DNA of 64,000 bases from Microthrixaceae bacterium (GTDB taxonomy: Bacteria > Actinomycetota > Acidimicrobiia > Acidimicrobiales > Microtrichaceae). The translations under genes and the position numbers were made by a program. The notes below the pieces were generated by a model, which saw nothing but the letters and a program-made list of their open reading frames with translations, was not told the DNA's origin and searched no databases. The stretch is taken from contig JAMLGM010000002.1 of NCBI GenBank assembly GCA_023957975.1, positions 372,001 to 436,000 of the forward strand. The letters run 5' to 3'. Below are positions 1 to 7,838 of the stretch, piece by piece; position 1 is the stretch's first letter, and every line of letters begins with the position of its first letter.

Positions 1-1
1 C

Positions 2-775
2 TTCGGGCTCTACCTGTTCCCCGAGGCCTCGCAGTTCTTCCGTCCCTTGCTGTTGACCGTGGCGGTCATCGGCATCGTGTACGGCGCGGCGTGCGCCACG
101 ATGCAAAAAGACCTGAAGCGTCTCGTGGCGTACTCCTCGGTCGCCCACATGGGCTTCATCATCTTGGGCATCTTCAGTTTCACCCGCCAGGGCATCGGCG
201 GTGGCGTGTTGCAGATGCTGAACCACGGCATCACGACCCCGGCGTTGTTCATCCTGGTCGGGCTCATCTACGAGCGTCGCCACACCCGCCAGATCGACGA
301 GTTGGGCGGCCTGCAGAAGGTCGCGCCGATCTTCGCCGGCGTGTTCATGTTGGTCATGCTCAGCTCGGTTGGGTTGCCGGGCCTCAACGGGTTCCCCGGA
401 GAGTTCCTCACCCTGATCGGTGCGTTCAAGGGGGCCCGCTGGTGGGCGGTGGTCGGCACCTCGGGCACCATCTTCGCTTCGCTGTACCTGCTGTGGGCCT
501 ATCAGCGGGTGTTTCACGGCGAGCCGTCGGAGGACAACGAGTCCTTCGGGGAGCTGAAGGCCTCCGAGGCCATGGGGTTGTTGCCGCTGCTGGTGCTGAT
601 CGTGGTGCTCGGCGTGTATCCGAAGCCGGTGCTCGATCGCATCGAGCCGTCGGTGGACGCGCTGATGGAGCACATGGGCACCCATGAGTCGTCGATCGAC
701 GTGACCGATGTCGTGAGCGCGGACCTTACCGGCGCCGAGAGCGCGGCCGCCGACGGTGAAGAAGGTGGACACTGA
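2..775 (+). CDS. nuoM: NADH-quinone oxidoreductase subunit M (5' part outside window)
   Basis: This is the C-terminal half of the NuoM proton-pumping subunit of respiratory complex I. The reading frame is open from base 2. The conserved NuoM/antiporter stretch around 'RLVAYSSVAHMGF' is present, followed by hydrophobic segments with 'LPGLNGFPGEF' and an acidic, hydrophilic C-terminus. The stop codon overlaps the nuoN start (TGATG), so the two subunits are translationally coupled. The start lies upstream of the window. Confidence 0.95.
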   Translation, partial: FGLYLFPEASQFFRPLLLTVAVIGIVYGAACATMQKDLKRLVAYSSVAHMGFIILGIFSFTRQGIGGGVLQMLNHGITTPALFILVGLIYERRHTRQIDELGGLQKVAPIFAGVFMLVMLSSVGLPGLNGFPGEFLTLIGAFKGARWWAVVGTSGTIFASLYLLWAYQRVFHGEPSEDNESFGELKASEAMGLLPLLVLIVVLGVYPKPVLDRIEPSVDALMEHMGTHESSIDVTDVVSADLTGAESAAADGEEGGH

Positions 776-2346
776 TGTTGACGCACATCCTGCAGGATCC
801 GGGGATCACCCCGATCTCGGCCGACGGCGTCGAGTTGGCCACTCCGAAGATCGAGTGGGGGTACATGACCCCGCTACTGGTGTTGTTCGTCGGCGTGGTG
901 GTGTTCCTCGTCGCCATGTCGCTCATCCGCAAGATGCTCACCCCGGCGGTCGCTGCCGGGTTGACGATCGTGATCGCCGCGGCGTCGCTGGTGTCGACGA
1001 TTCCGTTGTGGCGCCGGGTGGAGAACCCGGCTGAGGGTCCGATCGGTGCGATCGGCGGCGTGTTCGGCGTCGACCGGTTCTCGTTGTACGTCACCGGTTT
1101 GATCTGCGTGGCGGTCATCTTGGTGGCCCTGTTGTTGGCCGACTACATGCGCCGCGAAGAAATCGTCGGCCCCGAGCTGTTCCTGTTGATGATCCTGTCC
1201 GCGGCCGGCGGGGTGATCATGGCGGGGGCGAACGACCTGATCGTGTTGTTCATCGGCCTCGAGGTGTTGTCGATCTCGGCCTATGTGATGTGTGCGATCC
1301 ACGATCGTCGCCTCAGCAGCCAGGAGGCCGGCTTCAAGTACTTCGTGTTGGGCGGCTTCGCCTCGGCGTTCCTGCTCTACGGCGTGGCCATGGTGTACGG
1401 GGCGACCGGTTCGACCAGCCTGTTGCACATCTCGGATTTCCTGGCCGACAACCTGTTGGAACACGACGGGCTGTTGTTGGCCGGCCTGGCGCTCATGTTG
1501 GTCGGGTTCGGATTCAAGATCGCCGGTGCCCCGTTCCACATGTGGGCTCCCGACGTCTATCAGGGTGCGCCGTCGCCGATCAGCGGGTTCATGAGTTCCG
1601 CGGTGAAGGTCGCGGCATTTGCGGGGCTGTTGCGGGTGTTCGTCGTCGGGTTCTCCACCCAGGCCGAGCAGTGGCGTCCGATCGTGTTTGCCATCGCGGT
1701 ACTGTCGATGCTCGTCGGGGCGATCATGGCGGTCACCCAGACCAACGTGAAGCGCATGTTGGCCTACAGCTCGATCAATCACGCCGGGTTCATCCTGTTG
1801 GGGGTCGAGGCCGCGACGGCGCGTGGCACCTCGGCATCGCTGTTCTACCTGGCCGCCTACACGGTGATGACGATCGGAAGCTTCGGCGTGGTGACCCTGG
1901 TCGGCCGCAAGGGCGACGGCCGTCACAACCTGTCGGACTACCGGGGCCTCGGACATTCGCGTCCGGGTGTGGCGCTGGTGTTCACGGTGTTTCTGTTGGC
2001 TCAGGCCGGCACGCCGTTCACGGCCGGGTTCGTGGCGAAGGTCGGGGTGATCTCGGCGGCGACGAGCGTGGGCCACTGGGCGATTGCGATCGTGGCGATG
2101 GTGAGCGCGACCATTTCGTGTTTCCTGTATCTGCGCATCGTGGCGTCGATGTTCTTCATCGGCGGCGGCGACCACGGCGACGAGCCGCTCGAACTCGAAG
2201 GCCCGCCGGTGCGGGTGCCGGTGAGCGCGGCGCTGTCGCTGGCCATCGCACTCGTGATCACCGTGGGGATGGGCGTGCTGCCCGGCATCGTGTCCGGTTG
2301 GTCGGGCGATGCGGAACCGGCGCTGGTTTACGCCTCCCAGGACTGA
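775..2346 (+). CDS. nuoN: NADH-quinone oxidoreductase subunit N
   Basis: NuoN is a membrane proton-translocating subunit of complex I. The 523-residue protein is hydrophobic throughout (about 14 membrane segments by eye). It carries the typical motifs 'GFKIAGAPFHMWAPDVYQGA' and 'RMLAYSSINHAGF'. The ATG overlaps the nuoM stop by one base. It is the last gene of this nuo segment: the next gene is convergent and overlaps its 3' end by 19 bases, so no nuo gene follows here. nuoA-C reappear only at 62465. Confidence 0.95.
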   Translation: MLTHILQDPGITPISADGVELATPKIEWGYMTPLLVLFVGVVVFLVAMSLIRKMLTPAVAAGLTIVIAAASLVSTIPLWRRVENPAEGPIGAIGGVFGVDRFSLYVTGLICVAVILVALLLADYMRREEIVGPELFLLMILSAAGGVIMAGANDLIVLFIGLEVLSISAYVMCAIHDRRLSSQEAGFKYFVLGGFASAFLLYGVAMVYGATGSTSLLHISDFLADNLLEHDGLLLAGLALMLVGFGFKIAGAPFHMWAPDVYQGAPSPISGFMSSAVKVAAFAGLLRVFVVGFSTQAEQWRPIVFAIAVLSMLVGAIMAVTQTNVKRMLAYSSINHAGFILLGVEAATARGTSASLFYLAAYTVMTIGSFGVVTLVGRKGDGRHNLSDYRGLGHSRPGVALVFTVFLLAQAGTPFTAGFVAKVGVISAATSVGHWAIAIVAMVSATISCFLYLRIVASMFFIGGGDHGDEPLELEGPPVRVPVSAALSLAIALVITVGMGVLPGIVSGWSGDAEPALVYASQD

Positions 2347-3155
2347 TCCTGGGCCCCGACCGAGTCGGGGAGCGTGAGCGAACCGATCGTGGTTCGCAGC
2401 AACGACTTCAACACCTCGGCGTTGTGGCGCAGAGTTGCGAGCACCTGTTCGCCGGTCACCGGCGCGACGTCGGGTTCGCCCTCAAGGCCGGCGTCGTGAT
2501 CGGTGATGATCCCGACGCCGAGCGAGGCCATGGCGGCCTCGCGAACGAGCGCCACCTCGGGGGCCTGGGTCATGTTGACGAGGTCCCATCCCTGAGCGGC
2601 GTGCCAGCGCGACTCGGCGCGGGTGGAGAACCGAGGACCATCGATCACCACGACGGTTCCGCCGCGGTGCACGCGAAGGCCGAGCCCATCGGCGGCGTCC
2701 GTGAGTTCGCGGCCCATGGTCGGGTCGTAGGGGTCCGCGAAGGTGAGGTGCACGGTTTCGGGTCCGTCGAAGAAGGTGCCCTCGCGCCGTGAAGTCCGGT
2801 CGACGAGTTGGTCGACGACGACGAGGTCTCCCACGCCGAGGTCGGGTCGCAGGGCTCCGCAGGCGAACGGCGAGATGACGGCGCGGGCGCCGAGTCGGGC
2901 GAAGGCCCAGACGTTGGCTCGGTAGTTCACCCGGTGGGCGGGGATGGTGTGATGGATGCCGTGGCGGGCGATGAAGGCGACGCGTCGCCCGTCGACCGAG
3001 CCGACCATCGGCACCGAGGAGGGCGGACCGTAGGGGGTGTCGAGCGGGATCGGGGTCAACCCTTCGACGAAGGAGTAGAAGCCGGACCCGCCGAAGATGG
3101 CGAGGTCGACCGGTTCGGCGAGGGCGGGGTCGTCGGAGGGCGGCAGTGGGAACAT
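2328..3155 (-). CDS. mtnP: S-methyl-5'-thioadenosine phosphorylase (MTAP/PNP family)
   Basis: The enzyme phosphorolyses 5'-methylthioadenosine (or a related purine nucleoside) to adenine and methylthioribose-1-phosphate in methionine salvage. The 275-residue protein begins with the phosphate-binding 'FGGSGFYS'. It has 'IARHG' plus 'NYRANVWAFARLG', and the substrate motif 'NMTQAPEVALVREA', which is typical of MTAP. I chose the ATG at 3155 because the family's N-terminus starts just before 'DLAIFGGSG'; upstream in-frame codons do not look coding. It is convergent with nuoN. Purine nucleoside phosphorylase specificity cannot be excluded from sequence. Confidence 0.9.
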   Translation of the reverse strand: MFPLPPSDDPALAEPVDLAIFGGSGFYSFVEGLTPIPLDTPYGPPSSVPMVGSVDGRRVAFIARHGIHHTIPAHRVNYRANVWAFARLGARAVISPFACGALRPDLGVGDLVVVDQLVDRTSRREGTFFDGPETVHLTFADPYDPTMGRELTDAADGLGLRVHRGGTVVVIDGPRFSTRAESRWHAAQGWDLVNMTQAPEVALVREAAMASLGVGIITDHDAGLEGEPDVAPVTGEQVLATLRHNAEVLKSLLRTTIGSLTLPDSVGAQDQSWEA

Positions 3156-3300
3156 CGGGCGAATGGTAGGCGCGGCCCGGAGATCGGCGGCATTGGAGCA
3201 TCCGCACCGAAACAACCTCTGGATCTCTGAGATCGTTCTCAGTATCATCAAAGGACACGGAGACCCGGAACGGGTGTCCCCGAGGTGGGAGAGTTACAGC

Positions 3301-4014
3301 GTGGCGCGTGCGTTGGGAAGGCTGCTTGCCGCCGCATTGTTGATCATTTCTCTCGTGGGTTGCAGCGACAGCACGCCCCAGTCGGGCACGCACCCGAGCG
3401 CTGGCTGCGATGGCGAGGCCCGGGTCATGTTCGCCGGCGACTCGATCATGGTCGAAACCGTCGCCCGGCTCGGGTTCCCCACCGGTGTCGTGTGGGGCAG
3501 CGTCGCAACCGGCAGCTCCGGGTTCACCCGTCCGCTCACCGGCGACGACTCGACGAGCCGCAATATCGGCGAACGGGTGCTGGCGGCGCTCGATTCCTGC
3601 AACTCCGAGGTCGATCTCGTGGTGTTCAACGGCGGCATCAACGACCTGATGTCGGCTCAACCGCTCGCACCGCTCGTCGACGCGGTGACCGCACTCGACG
3701 ACGAGCTTGCCGCCCGCGGCATTGCGACCGTGTGGCTGCCGATCACCCCCTGGGTGGTGTCGACGTTGACCCCGTTCGATCACCGCTACGAGCGCCGCCT
3801 CGAGTACAACGACTGGCTTCGTGCAGCGAAGGGCAACGACCGTGTGCTCGAGTGCAACGACGTGCTGGCAAGCCCCGGCGCCGCCGTCGAGCAGATGAAC
3901 AGCGCATATCGCACGATGGCGGATCTGGTGACCCCCGATCGGGTGCATCCCTCCTCCGCCGGCTACCAGGTGTATGCGAACTGCCTGACTCCGAAACTCG
4001 CAGCGCTCTACTGA
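3301..4014 (+). CDS. SGNH/GDSL-family hydrolase, predicted lipoprotein
   Basis: This is probably an exported esterase or acyl-hydrolase. From the GTG start (purine-rich RBS 'GAGGTGGGAGAG' upstream) the protein opens with a hydrophobic signal ending in a perfect lipobox, LVGC. The three SGNH blocks are visible: 'FAGDSIM' (Ser), 'NGGINDL' (Asn) and 'DRVHPSSAGY' (Asp/His). It is 237 residues, normal for the fold. An in-frame opening extends upstream but lacks coding character. The substrate is unknown. A strong hairpin follows the stop. Confidence 0.85.
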   Translation: MARALGRLLAAALLIISLVGCSDSTPQSGTHPSAGCDGEARVMFAGDSIMVETVARLGFPTGVVWGSVATGSSGFTRPLTGDDSTSRNIGERVLAALDSCNSEVDLVVFNGGINDLMSAQPLAPLVDAVTALDDELAARGIATVWLPITPWVVSTLTPFDHRYERRLEYNDWLRAAKGNDRVLECNDVLASPGAAVEQMNSAYRTMADLVTPDRVHPSSAGYQVYANCLTPKLAALY

Positions 4015-4020
4015 GCCGGG

Positions 4021-4064
4021 CACGGTTTCAGGGCCGGCGTTGCGACGCAGACCCTGAAACCGTG
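4021..4064. terminator. Hairpin between convergent genes
   Basis: A 13-bp perfect inverted repeat (CACGGTTTCAGGG and its complement) is separated by 18 bases. It lies directly after the SGNH gene and before the 3' end of the convergent secreted-protein gene. There is no U-tract, which is usual for high-GC actinobacterial terminators. It probably acts in both directions. Confidence 0.6.
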
Positions 4065-4100
4065 TAGCTGGGTACCCGGGTAGCCGGGCGCCAGTTGCCT

Positions 4101-4142
4101 GGTGGCTGTCGGCTGTCGGCTGTCGGCTGGTGGCTGTCGGCT
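4101..4142. repeat. Short tandem repeat GGCTGTC
   Basis: About five imperfect copies of a 7-bp unit (GGCTGTC, with one GGT interruption) abut the stop codon of the next gene. This is a likely slippage-prone microsatellite. No coding role is visible. Confidence 0.7.
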
Positions 4143-5124
4143 ACGGCGCGAAGGTGATCGTCGCGAACGCGGTGTTCTGGCCCGTCGGGTCAGCGGTGCC
4201 GTGGGCGCGCACCGAGCCGATGCTGCACGAGTCGGCGGTGGAGCAGTCGACCTCGCCGATGTTCTTGGCGGTGGCGAGGGTGGTGCGCCATGCGCCGGAC
4301 GCGTTCACCTGGCTGGGGAAGGGCAGGAACTTGGTGGGACCCCAGGCGGCGGAGTTGGTGCTCCAGTCGGCGGGGAGCGCGGATTGGGTCCAAGGCATCT
4401 GCCCGACGTAGATGCCCGGTCCGGCGGCCTGGTAGCCGACGCCGCTCACGGTCACGGTCTCGCCGTTTGCGAGGTCGGCCGATTTCGAGACCAGCATTTG
4501 GGTTTCGGTCGGTGCCGCGAAGGTCACCGGGGCCGAGAATGACCACGACGGGACCGTGCCCATGTGCGCCGACCACACGTAGACGTTGCAGGCGTCGATG
4601 TAGCAGTTGACGGTCTGGCCCTGGCCGTTGAACAGCGCCACGGTGTTGATGGTGGCCGAGAAGCTTCCGTCGGCCTCCAGCTTGGCGCCCGACGCGGTTT
4701 CCGGCGACGGACCCGTGGGTCGGATGTACTTCGCGCTCGTGTAGGCGGTGGGAACCGGGCCCGACCCGGTACCGATGGCGACGTACACGCCTGCGACAGC
4801 CGCGTTGGCGGGGGTCCCGGGCGGGGTGATCAACGCCGGGTCGAAGCCGGTGCCGGTCACCGTGACGGTGGATCCGACCTGGGCCAGACCGGTGGTGTTG
4901 GTGAAGGTCGCGTTGGCGACCATCGGAGCGAGGGTCGTCGGGGTTTCGGTGGTCGGCGTCTCGGTGGTCGGCGTCTCGGTCGTGGGGGTTTGCGTCGTGG
5001 GCGCCTGGGTCGAGGTGGTGGTGGAACCACCGGGTCCTTCGGGGACACAGGCGACGCCGAGGGTGACTGCTGCGGTCAGGGCCGCGGTCGCACCTACGAG
5101 CCGGGGGGCGGGCTTGCGAATCAT
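4141..5124 (-). CDS. Secreted Thr/Pro-linker protein, possible lipoprotein
   Basis: The 327-residue exported protein starts with a signal peptide ending 'LGVAC'. This is a weak lipobox, since Gly sits at -3, so either lipidation or plain Sec cleavage is possible. A low-complexity linker follows with four TTETP/TTQTP-type repeats, then a globular beta-rich region containing 'GSTVTVTGTGFDP' and, later, 'GETVTVSGVGYQ'. These two blocks look like Ig-like/IPT-type repeats of cell-surface proteins. The binding target is unknown. The upstream region contains two DtxR/IdeR-like boxes, suggesting iron-responsive expression. Confidence 0.75.
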   Translation of the reverse strand: MIRKPAPRLVGATAALTAAVTLGVACVPEGPGGSTTTSTQAPTTQTPTTETPTTETPTTETPTTLAPMVANATFTNTTGLAQVGSTVTVTGTGFDPALITPPGTPANAAVAGVYVAIGTGSGPVPTAYTSAKYIRPTGPSPETASGAKLEADGSFSATINTVALFNGQGQTVNCYIDACNVYVWSAHMGTVPSWSFSAPVTFAAPTETQMLVSKSADLANGETVTVSGVGYQAAGPGIYVGQMPWTQSALPADWSTNSAAWGPTKFLPFPSQVNASGAWRTTLATAKNIGEVDCSTADSCSIGSVRAHGTADPTGQNTAFATITFAP

Positions 5125-5203
5125 CGTTTCATCTCTCCTGTCGGATCGTCGTGCCCACGGTGGACACGTACGGCGTCGTCAGTCGGGGGAAGACAACTGG
5201 ACG

Positions 5204-5243
5204 GTAGGTGAGACTAACATGATGTTAGCTGGGGCTAATAAAT
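5204..5243. promoter_or_regulatory. Two candidate DtxR/IdeR iron boxes
   Basis: The 19-mer at 5204-5222 (GTAGGTGAGACTAACATGA) matches 14 of 19 positions of the mycobacterial IdeR consensus. A second, weaker copy (about 11 of 19) lies at 5225-5243. Together they include a CTAACAT-G-ATGTTAG palindrome. They lie 80-120 bp upstream of the minus-strand secreted-protein start, in an AT-rich patch, where a repressor site would be expected. Function is inferred by motif similarity only. Confidence 0.4.
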
Positions 5244-5271
5244 AGAAGTAGACAAGGCTATCTCAGCTCGT

Positions 5272-5856
5272 TCACGAGGGTGCGGTCCTGGTGCTTCCGG
5301 TGGACGGCGCGGGAAGCGCCGCGGCGACCAGCCGCGAGGTGTCGATGAGCGCGTCGAGTGTCTTGCGGTGCGCTCTGCGGCCCCGGCCGGTCGGGTCGCT
5401 CAGGTCGTGGGCCCCGGGTCCGGCACCGAGGAACGACCCCAGCGACCGACTCTCGGTCAGGCGCTGAAGGTACGCATCGAGCGGTTCGTGGTCGGTCGCT
5501 GGGGTGGAGGCGACCAGCGTCGCGAGTTCGTCGATGGTGTAGACCCGGAACCGGTCGACCCGGACGATCTCGATGATCGGCAGCAGGTGGGCACGCTCGG
5601 CGGCGACGACCAGGTCGACCCCGTGGGCGGCGACCTCCTCGATCGGCCGGGCGGCGTGGGAGCGGACGAGGTGATCGAGGTTGCGGCGGCGCAATGCTGC
5701 GACGACCTCCTCGGTGGGGGGTGCTCCGGCGTGTGCGTCGACCCCGGCCGATTCGATGACCAGGGGTCGCCGGAGTTGGGCGAACGCGTCGGCGAGCGTG
5801 GCCGCCATCATGACGCTTCGACACTGATTGGCCGTGCAGACCGTCACGATGTGCAT
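5272..5856 (-). CDS. Low-molecular-weight protein-tyrosine phosphatase (Wzb-like)
   Basis: The protein is predicted to dephosphorylate protein tyrosines, in this context most likely the Wzc-like autokinase encoded at 42439. The P-loop signature CX5R is at the N-terminus ('VCTANQCRS'), which fixes the start at the ATG at 5856 (RBS GGAAGG). The protein is 194 residues. After the P-loop come 'IESAGVDAHAGAPP' and a C-terminal region with an Asp-Pro pair ('LSDPTG') that may hold the general-acid Asp. It lies 29 bp downstream of a small membrane-protein gene, presumably co-transcribed. Confidence 0.85.
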   Translation of the reverse strand: MHIVTVCTANQCRSVMMAATLADAFAQLRRPLVIESAGVDAHAGAPPTEEVVAALRRRNLDHLVRSHAARPIEEVAAHGVDLVVAAERAHLLPIIEIVRVDRFRVYTIDELATLVASTPATDHEPLDAYLQRLTESRSLGSFLGAGPGAHDLSDPTGRGRRAHRKTLDALIDTSRLVAAALPAPSTGSTRTAPS

Positions 5857-5885
5857 GATGCCTTCCCGGGGCGGTTGGGCGCGCG

Positions 5886-6350
5886 TCAGTGATTGCGTGT
5901 CGGGGCGTCGCGAAACCTGAACCGCATGAGCGTCTGCAACTGGGTCATGACCAGCGACAACGCGATCATCAGGATCGACTGGGTCAAGCCGATGGACAAC
6001 ACGGCGATGCCCACCGCGAGGCGCGTCGAGTTCCACGGGTTGGAAAACGCGCCGACCTCCTGAGCGTTGTAGATGATGAGCCCGCCGGCGATGAGCGTCG
6101 CTCCGAACAACAGCCATCCCGACACGAGCAGGAAGGTGGCGAATCCCGTTCCGCGGTTGAGGCGCACGCCGGAATCGATGTCGGTGGCGCGCCGTGCCAT
6201 CGCAGCGCCCTCGGGCGTTGGAGTTCCGGGCGAGCGTCGGTCGATGAGGCCCGAGCGCGGGTCGCCGAAGAGGCGGACCTCCTCGGCGCCCTCGGCGCGC
6301 TCGGCGTCGTTTGCTGCGCTAGCGCGATCGGTGGGAATGTCGTCGGACAT
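5886..6350 (-). CDS. Small two-TM membrane protein, unknown function
   Basis: The 154-residue protein has an acidic N-terminal half of about 65 residues and two hydrophobic helices ('FATFLLVSGWLLFGATLIAG' and a second around 'LAVGIAVLSIGLTQSILMIA'), then a short basic tail. I do not recognise the family. It is the first gene of a pair with the phosphatase and lies downstream of the nucleotide-sugar dehydrogenase on the same strand, so a role near envelope polysaccharide synthesis is possible. Confidence 0.7.
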   Translation of the reverse strand: MSDDIPTDRASAANDAERAEGAEEVRLFGDPRSGLIDRRSPGTPTPEGAAMARRATDIDSGVRLNRGTGFATFLLVSGWLLFGATLIAGGLIIYNAQEVGAFSNPWNSTRLAVGIAVLSIGLTQSILMIALSLVMTQLQTLMRFRFRDAPTRNH

Positions 6351-6391
6351 CGCCCGACACCCTAGTGGTGGCCGATCGGCAGGGGGTGGGT

Positions 6392-7648
6392 CTACAGGTG
6401 TTCGACGTTGGGGCCCTCGAGGCGGTGGCGGCAGTCGAGCACGAGGCGGGCGTTGCCCACGATCGCTGCGGTGTCGAAGTTCGAGTGATCGACGAGGAAC
6501 AACACGATGTCGGCCTCGGCGATCTGTTGCGGGGTGCCCTCGGCTCGGGAGACGCCGTCGGGGAACTGACGGTCCTCGACGTGGGGGTCGACGACCGACA
6601 CGTTTGCGCCGAGGCCGGTGAGCAACTCGCAGATCGGCACCGACGGGGTTTCGCGGGCGTCGCCGGTGTCGGCCTTATAGGCGAGACCGAACACCAGCAC
6701 CTTCGACCCCTTCACCGACCGTTCGGCCTCGTTGAGGAGGAACTGCACCCGCCGCACGACATAGTCGGGCATGTGGCTGTTGACGTCGTTGGCCAGCTCG
6801 ACGAAGCGGAAGGTCTGGCCGAGGCGACGCTCGATCTGCCACGACAGATAGCTCGGGTCGATCGGCAGGCAATGCCCGCCGACACCGGGGCCGGGGGTGA
6901 AGCGCATGTATCCGAACGGCTTGGTCGACGCGGCGTCGATCGCCTCCCATACGTTGATGTCGAGATCTTTGGCGAACATGGCCAACTCGTTGACGAGCGC
7001 GATGTTGACGTGGCGGAAGGTGTTCTCGAGCAGCTTGGTGAGTTCCGCCTCGCGGGTGCCCGACACCGGCACTGTGGTCTCGACGAGGCGGTCGAAGAAG
7101 CCCTGGACGTGGGCGAGCGACTCGGCGTTCATTCCCGACACGACCTTCGGGGTGTTTTCGAGGCGGTAACGCTGGTTGCCGGGGTCGATGCGTTCCGGGC
7201 TGTAGCCCAGGTGGAAGTCGACGCCGCCGGTGAGGCCCGAGCCGGCTTCGAGCAGCGGCAGGGACAGTTCTTCGGTGGTGCCCGGGTAGGTGGTGGACTC
7301 CAGGATGACGGTGGCTCCGGCCCGAATGTGGGGGGCGAGGGTGGAGCTGGCGGATTCGATGTAGGTGAGGTCCGGGAGACCCTCGGCCATGGGGGTCGGC
7401 ACCGAGATCACGGCGATGTCGAACCCGGCGAGGTCGGCGGGGTCGGCCGATGCCCGGTAGCGCCCCGTGGCGATCGCGGCGCCGAGGCGTTCGTCGGTGA
7501 TGTCTTCGACATGGGAGCGCCCGGCGTTGAGCCCGTCGACCTTGCGCTGGTCGAGTTCAAACCCGACGACGTCGTAGTCCACCTCGGTGGCGCGCACCGC
7601 CACCGGAAGCCCGACGTAACCCTGTCCAATGACGACAACTCGCTGCAC
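6392..7648 (-). CDS. UDP-sugar 6-dehydrogenase (WecC/WbpA type)
   Basis: The enzyme oxidises a UDP-hexose or UDP-HexNAc to the uronic acid with two NAD+, feeding polysaccharide synthesis. The 418-residue protein has the N-terminal Rossmann motif 'VVIGQGYVGLPVA', 'LGYSPERIDPGN', the catalytic-Cys motif 'PGPGVGGHCLPIDPSYLSW' and a C-terminal domain with 'VFGLAYKADTGDARETPS'. 'ERIDPGN' favours UDP-ManNAcA/GlcNAcA-type enzymes over UDP-glucose dehydrogenase. The GTG at 7648 is preceded by GGAGG at a 6-base distance; longer in-frame extensions do not look coding. It is divergent from the PglF-like gene. Confidence 0.9.
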   Translation of the reverse strand: MQRVVVIGQGYVGLPVAVRATEVDYDVVGFELDQRKVDGLNAGRSHVEDITDERLGAAIATGRYRASADPADLAGFDIAVISVPTPMAEGLPDLTYIESASSTLAPHIRAGATVILESTTYPGTTEELSLPLLEAGSGLTGGVDFHLGYSPERIDPGNQRYRLENTPKVVSGMNAESLAHVQGFFDRLVETTVPVSGTREAELTKLLENTFRHVNIALVNELAMFAKDLDINVWEAIDAASTKPFGYMRFTPGPGVGGHCLPIDPSYLSWQIERRLGQTFRFVELANDVNSHMPDYVVRRVQFLLNEAERSVKGSKVLVFGLAYKADTGDARETPSVPICELLTGLGANVSVVDPHVEDRQFPDGVSRAEGTPQQIAEADIVLFLVDHSNFDTAAIVGNARLVLDCRHRLEGPNVEHL

Positions 7649-7838
7649 CAACGTCCTCCGTTTTTCGGCTGCCGCATCAGTCTGCGGAGCGTGGCGGGCA
7701 GGGTCAACAGGACGGTCGACCCGGGCCCACAGGGTCGATCGACCCAGCCGCAGATGAGTTTGACGTGCCTCTTGAATCCTCGCCGCAGGCGGGGGAAGCT
7801 TATTGCACGGTTCGGGACACAACTGGGGATCCACTTCG

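Noticed and set aside
874..2175. Long minus-strand open frame opposite nuoN
   Set aside because: Arg/His/Gln-rich shadow of the nuoN coding strand; high-GC third positions keep antisense frames open. Similar shadows opposite 2482-4023, 6365-8572, 7800-9575, 11391-13316, 12389-13483 and 16773-18041 were rejected for the same reason.
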